Positions 50,564 through 59,800 of a stretch of 64,000 nucleotides of DNA are shown here, piece by piece. The translations under genes were made by a program, and so were the position numbers. How positions within the stretch are numbered: position 1 is the stretch's first letter; each line of letters begins with the position of its first letter. The notes under the pieces are model-generated. The model made no database searches. It was given only the letters and a program-made list of their open reading frames with translations, and was not told where the DNA came from. Source of the stretch: Bacillota bacterium (GTDB taxonomy: Bacteria > Bacillota > Clostridia > Tissierellales > Sedimentibacteraceae); assembly GCA_023416855.1 (NCBI GenBank), contig JAEZGU010000316.1, forward strand, positions 106,646 through 170,645, read 5' to 3'.

Positions 50564-51334
50564 ATGTACGGAAGAACTGATTTTACATGGAATGGAATAA
50601 ATTCTTCACAATTAGGTTTATTCTTGGTGAAGATTAACATAAGTAAGACAAAAGAACAATTTGTAGCTAACCGAAATTTAGTTACAGATAGAATAAATGA
50701 TAAGTTTTATTTACAAAAGATTGAAAGAGAGCCACTTAGTTTTACACTGGAATTAGGCTCTGAAACTAAGTTAACAGAAAATAGAATTGAAGAATTAGCA
50801 CAAATTTTTATATTGGATAAGTATGCCTGTTTACTCACGCATGATAATAATCACCAATACAATTGTTTGGCAACTTCTTCGGAACTTAATGTTTATGGAA
50901 ATGGTTATTCGTTAAGTTTAGAGATGACTTGTGATAGTCCTTATTCAACTAGTCCTTGGATTAATAGTGTATACAATTTAACAGAAACTACAGATATTCG
51001 TATAACAAATAATGGGTCAATTAAATCTTATCCTATCATTAAACTTTCTCCCTTAAATACTGGTGATACAATAAAACTAACTAATTTGACCGATTCTGGT
51101 AAATTCTTTTCATTAGGAACAAACGGAAATACCCCATTATATAAAGATGAAGTTATTAAAGTTAATTTTGAAAATAACAAGCTCTATGTTGATTTATTAA
51201 AAAGCCTTGGAAGTTATCGTTATAACAATATTTTAAATGGAAGTGATTTCTTTCCGTTGGTTAGAGGTCAAAATATTTTAAAAGTTTCACCCTGTAGTTT
51301 GAAAATAATATATAGGTATTACTATATGTCTTAG
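50564..51334 (+). CDS. Distal tail protein (Dit-like)
   Basis: I take ATG 50564 behind AAAGGAAGTGAG; the TTG at 50546 is within the ribosome site. The 256-residue protein begins MYGRTDFTWNGINSSQLGLFLV with the Dit N-terminal ring domain (siphovirus tail component, PF05709-like) and has KINISKTKEQFVANRNLVTDR, EREPLSFTLELGS, and a C-terminal galectin-like part (SYPIIKLSPLNTGDTIKLTN). It forms the ring between tail tube and baseplate. It lies directly after the tape measure as in other siphoviruses. Confidence 0.85.
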   Translation: MYGRTDFTWNGINSSQLGLFLVKINISKTKEQFVANRNLVTDRINDKFYLQKIEREPLSFTLELGSETKLTENRIEELAQIFILDKYACLLTHDNNHQYNCLATSSELNVYGNGYSLSLEMTCDSPYSTSPWINSVYNLTETTDIRITNNGSIKSYPIIKLSPLNTGDTIKLTNLTDSGKFFSLGTNGNTPLYKDEVIKVNFENNKLYVDLLKSLGSYRYNNILNGSDFFPLVRGQNILKVSPCSLKIIYRYYYMS

Positions 51335-51426
51335 TTGTAAATCCACTAAGGCAACTTACTATAATAGTGTACAGAAAAATGCAGCATATATGATACCACG
51401 ATTTTATTACATTTTCAATCCTTTAT

Positions 51427-51456
51427 TTGACAATTTGTCACTTAGTGTGATAAAAT
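51427..51456 (+). promoter_or_regulatory. Sigma-A promoter of the toxin-antitoxin-like pair
   Basis: TTGACA (51427-51432), an 18-bp spacer, then TAAAAT (51451-51456). It directs the genes at 51534 and 51685. The gap 51335-51426 shows nothing else. Confidence 0.7.
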
Positions 51457-51498
51457 TTAGCTAAGAAATATAGCTTATAATTTTACACATTATTCTTG

Positions 51499-51520
51499 AG
51501 AAATAGTTTAAACTATTTCT
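51499..51520. promoter_or_regulatory. 22-bp perfect palindrome, candidate operator
   Basis: AGAAATAGTTT (51499-51509) and AAACTATTTCT (51510-51520) form a perfect 22-bp palindrome between the promoter and the antitoxin start. It could be the autoregulatory site of the pair. Confidence 0.65.
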
Positions 51521-51533
51521 TGAGGTGATTTAA

Positions 51534-51710
51534 GTGAAAAAAGATTTAAGTAATATTGAGGGAGATGATGATATGTTAGCTACTCAAAAGAAATCCACGG
51601 GTTTAAACAAAGAAAAAAAAGAAATATTGAGAAAAGCTATGGGAGCAGCATCATCCAAAACAATTATCCTAAATAAAATAAGGGATGAATGGAAGAATGA
51701 CAATAATTAA
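51534..51710 (+). CDS. Probable antitoxin (58 aa)
   Basis: A GTG at 51534 behind GAGGTGATT opens MKKDLSNIEGDDDMLATQKK, a 58-residue basic protein ending KIRDEWKNDNN. An inner helix (NKEKKEILRKAMGAASSKTII) is the clearest secondary structure. It overlaps the PIN gene by up to 26 bases, as antitoxin-toxin pairs often do. The family is not recognised, and its pairing with the PIN gene is inferred from coupling and from the shared promoter and palindrome. Confidence 0.6.
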   Translation: MKKDLSNIEGDDDMLATQKKSTGLNKEKKEILRKAMGAASSKTIILNKIRDEWKNDNN

Positions 51711-52257
51711 TTTTAACGATAATTTTTCTGGTTTTGAAGATGGTGAAGATATATTCTTAGATACAGGTGTTCTCTTAGCTTACTTAAATAAATATGATTG
51801 TTGGAGCACTACTATTAATACTTTGTTTATTAAGTATATCTTAGAAACCGATAATGAATTACATTTATATATTAGTGCGGCAATATTAAATGAGATAACT
51901 AATCTATTAGGTAAAAGTAAACCAACAAAAGAATATATGAAAAAACATCCTGACCATTCAATTACAGATGAAGAAATTGTTCGGGTAGAAAAAGAAGCTA
52001 TTGAACAATTAAGGATATTAATAGAAAATGATGTAATCGAATTTCTTAATATTGGTAAAGAAGCTTACTTAAAGCAGCTAGAATTATATAAAACCTTTGG
52101 TGCTGCCGATGCTATTAATGCTTTAATTGCAAATGAACATGGAATAAGCTTTCTAACAGTAGATAATAAGTTGATGGAGAATTTAAAGAAGAATACTGAT
52201 AAGATAAAGAATATTCACAACTTGTATTATACCACACCTGAATATACAGATTATTAA
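51685..52257 (+). CDS. PIN-domain ribonuclease, VapC-like toxin
   Basis: A 190-residue (from ATG 51685) or 186-residue (ATG 51697) protein; the second ATG has the better spaced AAGGG. PIN motifs are present: FLDTGVLLAYL (Asp26), then ISAAILNEITNLLG (Glu), then GAADAINALIANEHGISFLTVDNKLM with two Asp residues. PIN toxins cut tRNA or rRNA. The length is greater than typical VapC (about 130). It is placed between tail genes together with a small upstream gene, a promoter and a palindrome, so it is probably a plasmid-stability or defence module expressed in lysogeny. Confidence 0.8.
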   Translation: MNGRMTIINFNDNFSGFEDGEDIFLDTGVLLAYLNKYDCWSTTINTLFIKYILETDNELHLYISAAILNEITNLLGKSKPTKEYMKKHPDHSITDEEIVRVEKEAIEQLRILIENDVIEFLNIGKEAYLKQLELYKTFGAADAINALIANEHGISFLTVDNKLMENLKKNTDKIKNIHNLYYTTPEYTDY

Positions 52258-52270
52258 AAATACATAACTA

Positions 52271-52294
52271 AAGGCTTTCTTAACAGAGGGTCTT
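52271..52294 (+). terminator. Terminator after the PIN gene
   Basis: AAGGCTTTCT (52271-52280) pairs with AGAGGGTCTT (52285-52294, several G-U pairs), followed by TTTTCATG. Confidence 0.65.
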
Positions 52295-52386
52295 TTTTCA
52301 TGTCAACATATATCAGCTAAAAGATACTGGTTAATTAAAAGCAATTGCCTAGTGTCTTTTAGTTATTGTTGAAAGGAAGTGATTAA

Positions 52387-55137
52387 TTGAATTATAATAT
52401 AATATCAATACATAAACCATCAGAAGAGCCAATTTCAAATATAGGAATTCTCAAACCAAACAGAGTTAAGAAATATTCGGGTTGTCACGAACTCAAATTT
52501 TCCCTTTGCGAGTATATAAAAGATAATGAAACTGACCTCCAAATTTTGAATCCAGATATCCAATATATACAATATCATTATTTATGCCGTTTTGATGGTG
52601 ATTGGTATATAATTGAAAAGATAGATAAACGAGTAGAAAATCAAGTAAAATATATAGATGTTAGTTGCTATGGTAGAGCTTTTCAATTAAATCAATATAA
52701 ATGTAAGGTACAGACAGGTATCGTTCAAGGTTCGAATGTTATTAATGCATTAAATCTGTCAGATACTGCCCGTTTAGTATTACAAAACACTAATTATTCG
52801 GTTGGCGAGATTTCAGTCTCATTAAATACTAAATTCCGTGCTGTAGATATAAATTCGAAATGCTTATCTGCTTTAGATTCCTTATGTGAATATTGGGACT
52901 GTATTTGGCAAGAATCTCCTGATAAAAAAATTAATTTCTTAGATTATAAACAAGGTGTCTTTAAGGGCGGATATTTAACTACAGAAAATTACATTAAGAG
53001 TTTATCATTGGACATGAAAGAATCATCAATAATCACTCGATTACATATTTACGGTAAAGATGGCATAAGTGTTCATAGTGTTAATTTTGGGAAGGACTAT
53101 GTGGACGATTTTAGCTTCTTTAAAAATCTTACTTATATGTCACAAGAAATGATTAATAATCTTAATACTTATGAAACAGCTATTGCGAATAATCAGGCAC
53201 AATATACAATTTTTCTTAACGAATTAAATTCTTTACAAATTACTTTAATAACAAAGCAAAATGAGTTAGACCAATTAAAAACTGATGAGACTAAAAAACT
53301 AATAGAAATTGACGCGACAAACGCTGATAGTCAAGATGATACATATTTAAAACAACAACTATATTCAATCCAAAGTAATATATCTACTAAAAATTCCGAA
53401 ATATCATCTATTCAATCTCAAATTACAGCTAAAAATAATCAAATTACTTCATTAAGTAATTCATTAGCTATTACTAATTTTTTAACTACAGACCAAATAA
53501 AGTTATTAAATGAATATATAATTGAAGATGATTTTACTGATGATGTTATAACAAGCAAAGGAACAGATAATACTACTTTAAAGGAATTACTTGAAGCTGG
53601 TAAAGAACATTTGAGAATGAATAATTGTCCTAGAGTAGATGTTCAGGTTGATTTATTAGGAATTACATATCTAAATGACCCTGATAGTAAAGTGACAGTT
53701 GAATCTTTGACATTAGGGTCATTAGCTAAGATTTATGTTAAGAAACTTGATATGAATCTTGATGTACGAATAATTTCTATTGAACAGGACTTTGAGGATT
53801 GTAAAGTAACAGTTTCTTTAAGCAATCAAAAAGATATTCAAGACCCATCCTTCAGAACGAAAGACTTATTATCTTCTGCTGCTGAAAGTAGAGATTTAAT
53901 AGCATTTAATATTGATAATTGGATGCTAGGTAAAGAAGCAAATACTACTATTAATCAATATATAAATAGTAATATAAATACTATTTCACAAGCTATAACT
54001 AATTCTACTAATAGCTATGAATTAAATGAACGTGGTCTTGTATTTAAGGATGTTACAAATCCCCAGTATATGAGTGTTTATTCCAGCAACGGCTTATTAT
54101 TAAGTTCAGATGGTGGCAACAATTGGAACGTAGCTATTGGTAAAGGAAAAGTAATGGCTGAAGAAGTTGGAGGTTCGTTAATTGTTGGTAATAACGGTAA
54201 ATTCAATAGTATAAAAATCTATAATCCATCAACTAATGTGCTTGATTGTGAAATCGGCAACTATACATCAGGTATCACAGGTACATCTAAAAGAGGTATA
54301 AAAATTCAAGGCGGCTCACTCGAAATTTTAGGAAACGCCCCCACTCTTAATTTTGGCAACAATGTTGTAATTGATAGCACATCAGGTATAACAGTCACTC
54401 GTTCTGATAATAAAGTAAGGACAACTATTAATGCTACTGATGGATTTAAGATAGCATCTGGCAGTGGTGGAGTTTTTAATAATACTGTATTTAAAGTAGA
54501 TACCAATGGGCAAGGTTACTTTGGAGGAATAGTAAATGCAAGTGATTTCCAAATAAACAACCAAAGTATTTTAAACAATGGATTGATTGATGGCGATTAT
54601 ATTGAAAGTTTGTCAGCAAACAAAATTACAGCAGGAACTATTACCGCTAGTATAAGTATTATTTCTCCCACAATTACTGGTGGTACTATAAGAACTAACT
54701 CATCGGGTACTCGACTTGAAATGACTAGTTCTGGTTTAACATGCTATTCAAGCGGTGTAACTAAAAATGGGATAAGTTTAACCAAAAGCGGAATAAATGG
54801 TGGTCTGGACTTGGGTGATTTGCAATATTATCATAATAATATATTGCAAGGGGGCTTATTATGTAATTATGGGGATACAATGGTATTATATTCTGAAAAT
54901 GGGAATAGCATAAGCATTCTTTCTACTGGAAGTGTAAGTATAGGTGGTTCTTATATTCTATTTGACGCAGGACAGATTTACGGATTAAACTCAGATAGTT
55001 ATACTCAGGGAGCGCATAATCATGGTATTTCGACTGGTGTTCATCTTGCAACAGTAGACCCTACAACCGGAGAAGTAAATGGAATGGTTACATGGTCTGC
55101 CAGCGGAGGGTTTACTCATAGCCACAGTATAATATAA
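52387..55137 (+). CDS. Tail-associated protein (Tal/prophage tail protein)
   Basis: A TTG start behind AAGGAAGTGAT gives 916 residues. The N-terminal 350 residues form the baseplate-hub domain seen in siphovirus tail-associated proteins (HELKFSLCEYIKD, YIIEKIDKRVENQV, LSLDMKESSIITRL). A coiled-coil segment with NQAQYTIFLNELNSLQITL and KNSEISSIQSQITAKNN follows. Then come strand-rich repeats (IKIQGGSLEILGNAPTLNF) like a beta-helix fibre, and a His-rich end (GAHNHGISTGVHL; FTHSHSII) resembling metal-linked fibre tips. It joins the tail hub to surface fibres. No peptidase motif is evident. Confidence 0.85.
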   Translation: MNYNIISIHKPSEEPISNIGILKPNRVKKYSGCHELKFSLCEYIKDNETDLQILNPDIQYIQYHYLCRFDGDWYIIEKIDKRVENQVKYIDVSCYGRAFQLNQYKCKVQTGIVQGSNVINALNLSDTARLVLQNTNYSVGEISVSLNTKFRAVDINSKCLSALDSLCEYWDCIWQESPDKKINFLDYKQGVFKGGYLTTENYIKSLSLDMKESSIITRLHIYGKDGISVHSVNFGKDYVDDFSFFKNLTYMSQEMINNLNTYETAIANNQAQYTIFLNELNSLQITLITKQNELDQLKTDETKKLIEIDATNADSQDDTYLKQQLYSIQSNISTKNSEISSIQSQITAKNNQITSLSNSLAITNFLTTDQIKLLNEYIIEDDFTDDVITSKGTDNTTLKELLEAGKEHLRMNNCPRVDVQVDLLGITYLNDPDSKVTVESLTLGSLAKIYVKKLDMNLDVRIISIEQDFEDCKVTVSLSNQKDIQDPSFRTKDLLSSAAESRDLIAFNIDNWMLGKEANTTINQYINSNINTISQAITNSTNSYELNERGLVFKDVTNPQYMSVYSSNGLLLSSDGGNNWNVAIGKGKVMAEEVGGSLIVGNNGKFNSIKIYNPSTNVLDCEIGNYTSGITGTSKRGIKIQGGSLEILGNAPTLNFGNNVVIDSTSGITVTRSDNKVRTTINATDGFKIASGSGGVFNNTVFKVDTNGQGYFGGIVNASDFQINNQSILNNGLIDGDYIESLSANKITAGTITASISIISPTITGGTIRTNSSGTRLEMTSSGLTCYSSGVTKNGISLTKSGINGGLDLGDLQYYHNNILQGGLLCNYGDTMVLYSENGNSISILSTGSVSIGGSYILFDAGQIYGLNSDSYTQGAHNHGISTGVHLATVDPTTGEVNGMVTWSASGGFTHSHSII

Positions 55138-55164
55138 CTACCTAGAATATCATTCTAGGTAGTT
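55136..55164. terminator. Bidirectional terminator
   Basis: A perfect 13-bp stem, AACTACCTAGAAT (55136-55148) against ATTCTAGGTAGTT (55152-55164), with a three-base loop. It lies between the convergent tail gene and the leftward gene, so it can stop both. Confidence 0.85.
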
Positions 55165-55809
55165 ATTCACTAAGTCAATATTAATATATGGATATCCTTT
55201 ATATACAATATAACTATTAAAATCAGCATTTTCTGTTTCTAATATTAACTTATCATCTTTATATACTTTTATAGAATTATTTTTACCAACAGTTCTGGTC
55301 ATGCCAATATCTACTAAAGATACGTACGTATTACTTTTATAAATGATAGCTTTAATATTTTTGAATGTTGTTTTTTCAAAATTATCTTCTTCCATTAATA
55401 TAGTTATATTATTTGGATTATTTTCACTACTAATTTCAGGCACAGTTAAATCTGGTAATGGAGTTTTAGTTGCTTCTGTTGACATCTTTTCACCTCCTTC
55501 ATTTAAAGATTTTGTTGTATTCATAGCTATTGGCTTTTTAAATGTAGCAGTTTTAGTAGTTCCTTCCCAAGTAAATTCAACACCAAGGAACTGAGCAATT
55601 TTGCCTATAGGTACATAATTACTACCTTTGTACATAAGAACGGGATAATCTTTATCTTCATATTTTGTACCATCACTATTAACTAAAGTACATTCAGACT
55701 TATAAAGTATATATTCTTGTACGGCTGCTCCTACAGGAAAAGCTGTAATTAACGAGCCTATAGTAATACCAATTAATAATTGTTTGTACTTCTTAAAAAT
55801 ATTTTTCAT
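55150..55809 (-). CDS. Secreted protein with copper-amine-oxidase N-terminal-like (stalk) domain
   Basis: I take ATG 55809 (MKNIFKKYKQLLIGI) behind AAAGG; the TTG at 55818 adds three residues. The 219-residue product has a signal peptide (GITIGSLITAFPVGAA). It then has a copper-amine-oxidase N-terminal repeat, YVPIGKIAQFLGVEFTWEGTTKTATF, and a similar half in the C-terminus (TYVSLVDIGMTRTVG...), as in exported clostridial surface proteins. It is leftward, against the tail genes, with its own consensus promoter, which marks it as a moron that would act at the cell surface during lysogeny. Role unknown. Confidence 0.75.
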   Translation of the reverse strand: MKNIFKKYKQLLIGITIGSLITAFPVGAAVQEYILYKSECTLVNSDGTKYEDKDYPVLMYKGSNYVPIGKIAQFLGVEFTWEGTTKTATFKKPIAMNTTKSLNEGGEKMSTEATKTPLPDLTVPEISSENNPNNITILMEEDNFEKTTFKNIKAIIYKSNTYVSLVDIGMTRTVGKNNSIKVYKDDKLILETENADFNSYIVYKGYPYINIDLVNNYLE

Positions 55810-55855
55810 AACAATCAATCCTTTCGTAATTAATACATGTATTTCTTACATTTAC

Positions 55856-55884
55856 ATTATATGTCACAATATAACGATTGTCAA
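55856..55884 (-). promoter_or_regulatory. Consensus sigma-A promoter of the stalk-domain gene
   Basis: Leftward TTGACA (55884-55879) and TATAAT (55861-55856) with a 17-bp spacer, both perfect consensus. Confidence 0.85.
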
Positions 55885-55927
55885 TACAATTTTAAAATTA
55901 TTTTATTAATATATATGTATAATATAT

Positions 55928-55956
55928 TTGACGGAAATTATTCATGATGGTAATAT
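55928..55956 (+). promoter_or_regulatory. Sigma-A promoter of the lipoprotein gene
   Basis: TTGACG (55928-55933), a 17-bp spacer, then TAATAT (55951-55956). The lipoprotein ATG follows 30 bases later. Confidence 0.75.
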
Positions 55957-55985
55957 TATCCTAATATATGTTAAAGGAGAATATT

Positions 55986-56498
55986 ATGAAAAAGACTCTA
56001 TGTGCTTTAACAATTTTAACTTTATTGTTTACAGTTGGTTGTAGTAATTACGAACCTGCTACTACTAATACTGAAAATTCCACTGCAAATTCAAGTCAGC
56101 CAACTATAGAATATGTAGAACCCACACCTACTATTACTGGATTTGAGAAATTTATGAATGATAACAATCTAACATTAACTGCAAAAGATGTTCAGTATGA
56201 TATGGTTAATAACTTAGATAAAGAATTTGGTTTAAGTGGATATGCTGAGTTGGATGATTATTATAACTATGGATTTGATGATAGTTTAGAGAAAGATTAT
56301 TTTTGTATAAGAGTAGAACCTGTTGATGGAAAATATAGTGATTCATGGTATATTTATTGCCATAGAGACAGTTTTGTAAAATTATTTGAAGAATTAAAAC
56401 TGAATCCTCAAATATTATATTTAAAATGTACTATTCCTAAATATATGTATGAGGAAAATATGAACAATATGGCTTTAGCAGAAAGTATTAGATGGTAA
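55986..56498 (+). CDS. Small lipoprotein, probable lysogenic conversion gene
   Basis: I take ATG 55986 behind AAAGGAG, not the TTG 18 bases upstream. The 170-residue product has a lipoprotein signal: MKKTLCALTILTLLFTVGCS, with the lipobox TVGC. The mature part is acidic with PTITGFEKFMNDNNLTLTAKDVQY and several Tyr-rich strands, no known domain. It is divergent from the exported protein at 55150-55809, each with its own promoter. Superinfection exclusion or a surface change are reasonable guesses for the lipoprotein. Ends at a strong terminator. Confidence 0.75.
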   Translation: MKKTLCALTILTLLFTVGCSNYEPATTNTENSTANSSQPTIEYVEPTPTITGFEKFMNDNNLTLTAKDVQYDMVNNLDKEFGLSGYAELDDYYNYGFDDSLEKDYFCIRVEPVDGKYSDSWYIYCHRDSFVKLFEELKLNPQILYLKCTIPKYMYEENMNNMALAESIRW

Positions 56499-56532
56499 AT
56501 ATTTAGTATTTATTATAGTTATAATCACACTG

Positions 56533-56563
56533 AAGACTTCCCTATTTTTATTTTGGAAGTCTT
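56533..56563 (+). terminator. Terminator after the lipoprotein gene
   Basis: AAGACTTCC (56533-56541) pairs with GGAAGTCTT (56555-56563), followed by TTTGTATG. Confidence 0.85.
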
Positions 56564-56663
56564 TTTGTATGCGTAAAATAGTAAATAAAATTAGAATTTG
56601 GTAAACAATTTGCTTTGTTTTTCAAAGCAAAAGGAGAAACAAAGAAAGTAGGAGGTTAATTTT

Positions 56664-56828
56664 ATGAAATATCAAATAAGCGATGTATTAATACAGAATA
56701 TTGTTAATTATTTGGCAACAAAACCATATGGTGAAGTTGTGACGCTAATTAATGCATTATCAACGGAAATAAGTCAGAATTCAGATATAAACAATAGTAA
56801 TATAAATGTAGCTAACAAGGAGGAGTAA
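56664..56828 (+). CDS. Small hypothetical tail-region protein (54 aa)
   Basis: An ATG behind AGGAGG opens MKYQISDVLIQNIVNYLATK, a 54-residue protein with a helical first half and a polar Asn/Ser-rich second half. The GGAGGAG site of the fibre gene lies in its last codons, so the two are translated in tandem. Small proteins of this kind precede fibre genes in many phages. Function unknown. Confidence 0.65.
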   Translation: MKYQISDVLIQNIVNYLATKPYGEVVTLINALSTEISQNSDINNSNINVANKEE

Positions 56829-56831
56829 ACT

Positions 56832-59800
56832 ATGGCTTTTGATAATTTAACTCCAGTAATAGGAACTGGACGTTCTGGAGATTCGAATGACCCATACAAT
56901 ATCATAACAAATGATGTTCAAAAAGTTGTAAATGGGATGGTAAGATTAAAAGAAGTTCCTTACTTTAATAATCATGTGGTAATAACTGCTGTAGCTTCTC
57001 CATATAACAATGAAGTATATTATGAAACGTTTGATTATTCTAGTAATATAGGAAGATATAATTATCGTGTAGATTATACTAATGGAATAGTATTTTTCTC
57101 TGAAGAGAGTAATGGCAGAACAATGACATTTTCATATACTGGCAAAGGGTATGATTCATTAAGTATGTGGAGGATTCACACTAAAGAACAAAATGGTGAT
57201 GTTATTGAAACTTTAGGTGATATTATTGAAGCTGGCGAAACTGCAATTGAGAGTCTTACTCAATTAAATATTGTAATCAATAATGCTGAAACTGCAACTT
57301 CAAATGCAAATACTGCTGCTACTAATGCAAATACTAAAGCAACATTGGCTGACCAAAAAGCAACACTAGCTAATACTGCAACTATAGCCGCCAATAATGC
57401 AACTACAGAAGCTATTAACGCAACAACAAATGCCAATGATTCAGCGGAATTAGCCGATATTGCTACTGCCGAAGCAAATAATACTATTACTTCCCTATCT
57501 TATATTGGAGTTTATGAGAATATAACTTTATATAAAAAAAGGAATTTCGTAATATATGAAAACGCTTTATATAGATGTATTCAAGATTCAACTGGACACC
57601 TCCCTACTGATTCCGCATATTGGATAAATGTTACAAAAACCTTAACTTGGAGAGATGAATATAACAACACTACTTCATATTCTGTATTTGATGCAATCGA
57701 ATTTGATGGGTCAAGTTATATATGTTTAAAAGATTCTATAGGCCATTCTCCTTTAGATATTACATATTGGAAACTTTTGGCACAAAAGGGAGATAAAGGT
57801 GCAACATTAGTTTATAGAGGTGATTATAATGCTTCAAAATTATATCTAGTAAACGAGCTAGTTAGATATGAAGGTAATGTATATGTCTGCATACAAGACT
57901 CTGTTAACAATTTACCAATTGATATAAATTACTGGGATGTATTTATTGAAGGTGGAGGAACTAAAGTTGTTTCATATAAAAATACTGTTGAATTATCAGT
58001 AAATACATCAACAGTAACAATTGGTATTTCTCAATATACACATACATCTGATGTATTAATGGTATTTAAAAATACAACTTATATTGAGAAAGACATAGAT
58101 TATACAATTAGTTCTGATGGATTATCTATTAATAAAGTAGGCGGAGAATGGACTACTCCCTCAACATTTAACTTTATTGTACTAAAAAATGTATTTGTTA
58201 ATTCTGTAGAATATGATGGAGATTTGCTTATTAATGGTTCTGTAACAAACGATAAATTAAGTGATGAAATAAAAATACGAAACTATAATGGTCAAAGATA
58301 TCAAATTAATAACCCTTACAAAAATGGTGGAAAATTATCATTAAAAGGTCAAATGCATTGTCATACTACAAATAGTGATGGTCAGCAATCTCCAACTGAT
58401 GTAGTTACAGCTTATAAAAACGCGGGATACGATTTTATAACTATTACAGACCATAATGTCATAACTTCAAATCCAAATGTATCTGGAATTACATGGATTG
58501 GTAATAGTACCGAGGAAACAGAGAAAAGACATGTTTGTGCTTATGATATTGATACTCAAAGCACGGATGTGAATACTCAAGATATACTAAATTATCATAG
58601 AAATCTTGGTAAAATGACAAATATAGCTCATCCTAATTGGCATAGTTTATACTTCATCGACAAAAACGAAGCTCTTGGTTTTTATGATTTTAATTTCACG
58701 GAAATATACAATACTGTTACAGATACATACGGTGAAATACAATGGGATTGGTGGTTAAGTAATGGTAAAAAAACTTTTGCACTTGCTGTTGATGATTGCC
58801 ATAATATTACTGATGCATTGCAGTTTAATAAAGCATGGGTTGTAGTTAAAGCAGATACAAATAATAAATCGTCCATACTTGATTCATTGAGAAAAGGCAA
58901 TTTTTATGCTTCAACAGGCAATGATATTTCTATAAACTTATATGGAAATACCATTACAGCTTCGAGTACAGACCTCAGTAATTTTACATTCATAGGCAGG
59001 GATGGAAAAATATTGTTTACCGCTAATAATGTACTCAATTCCAGTTATGTAATAAAAGGTGATGAGGCATATGTACGTGCTGTTTCTGAAAAAGTAAGTG
59101 ATATAAGTCAAAAGGCTTGGAGTCAACCTGTATTTATAGACATAATTGGGGATAACGAAAGACAATTTTCTGAAATTTATACTACATCAAATTTATATGG
59201 AATGAAACGTCAAGCTATAATTAATGGAAACTTTGACATATGGCAGGCAGGAACTGCATTATCAAATCTTACTTATGGATATTTAGCTGACAGATGGCTT
59301 ATATCAAGTGGTTCAGGTGGCGGTGTGTTTCCAAATATAAATCATTCAAGACAACAGATAATTCCTGAAAACATTCAGAACGCTAGTAATTATTACAGAA
59401 TAACTACAGATGGGGCTGGAAGTAATTTTGGTACTTCTGCATCCTATCTTTTTAGCCAAGCAATTGAAAATGGCACAAGATTTCTATGTGGAGCAGGAAA
59501 AAAACTGACTATATCTTTTTATGCCCGAAGTTCAATCCCTAATAAAAAACTTGCAATTAATTTAGTTCAACAATATGGTGTTGGTGGTTCTCCAGACGAA
59601 CAAGTAATAGGCACAAATTTCACACTAACAGCTATGTGGAAAAAATACTCTTATACATTTGTTACTAATTCATTAATCGGTAAAACATTTGGTGTAAATA
59701 ACGATGATGTGTTGAGGGTTAGATTTTGGATTATGTGGGGTAGTACATTTTTATCACGTTTTGGTGCAACAGAAGCAGAAACTTTTGTTGGAGCTGGAGA

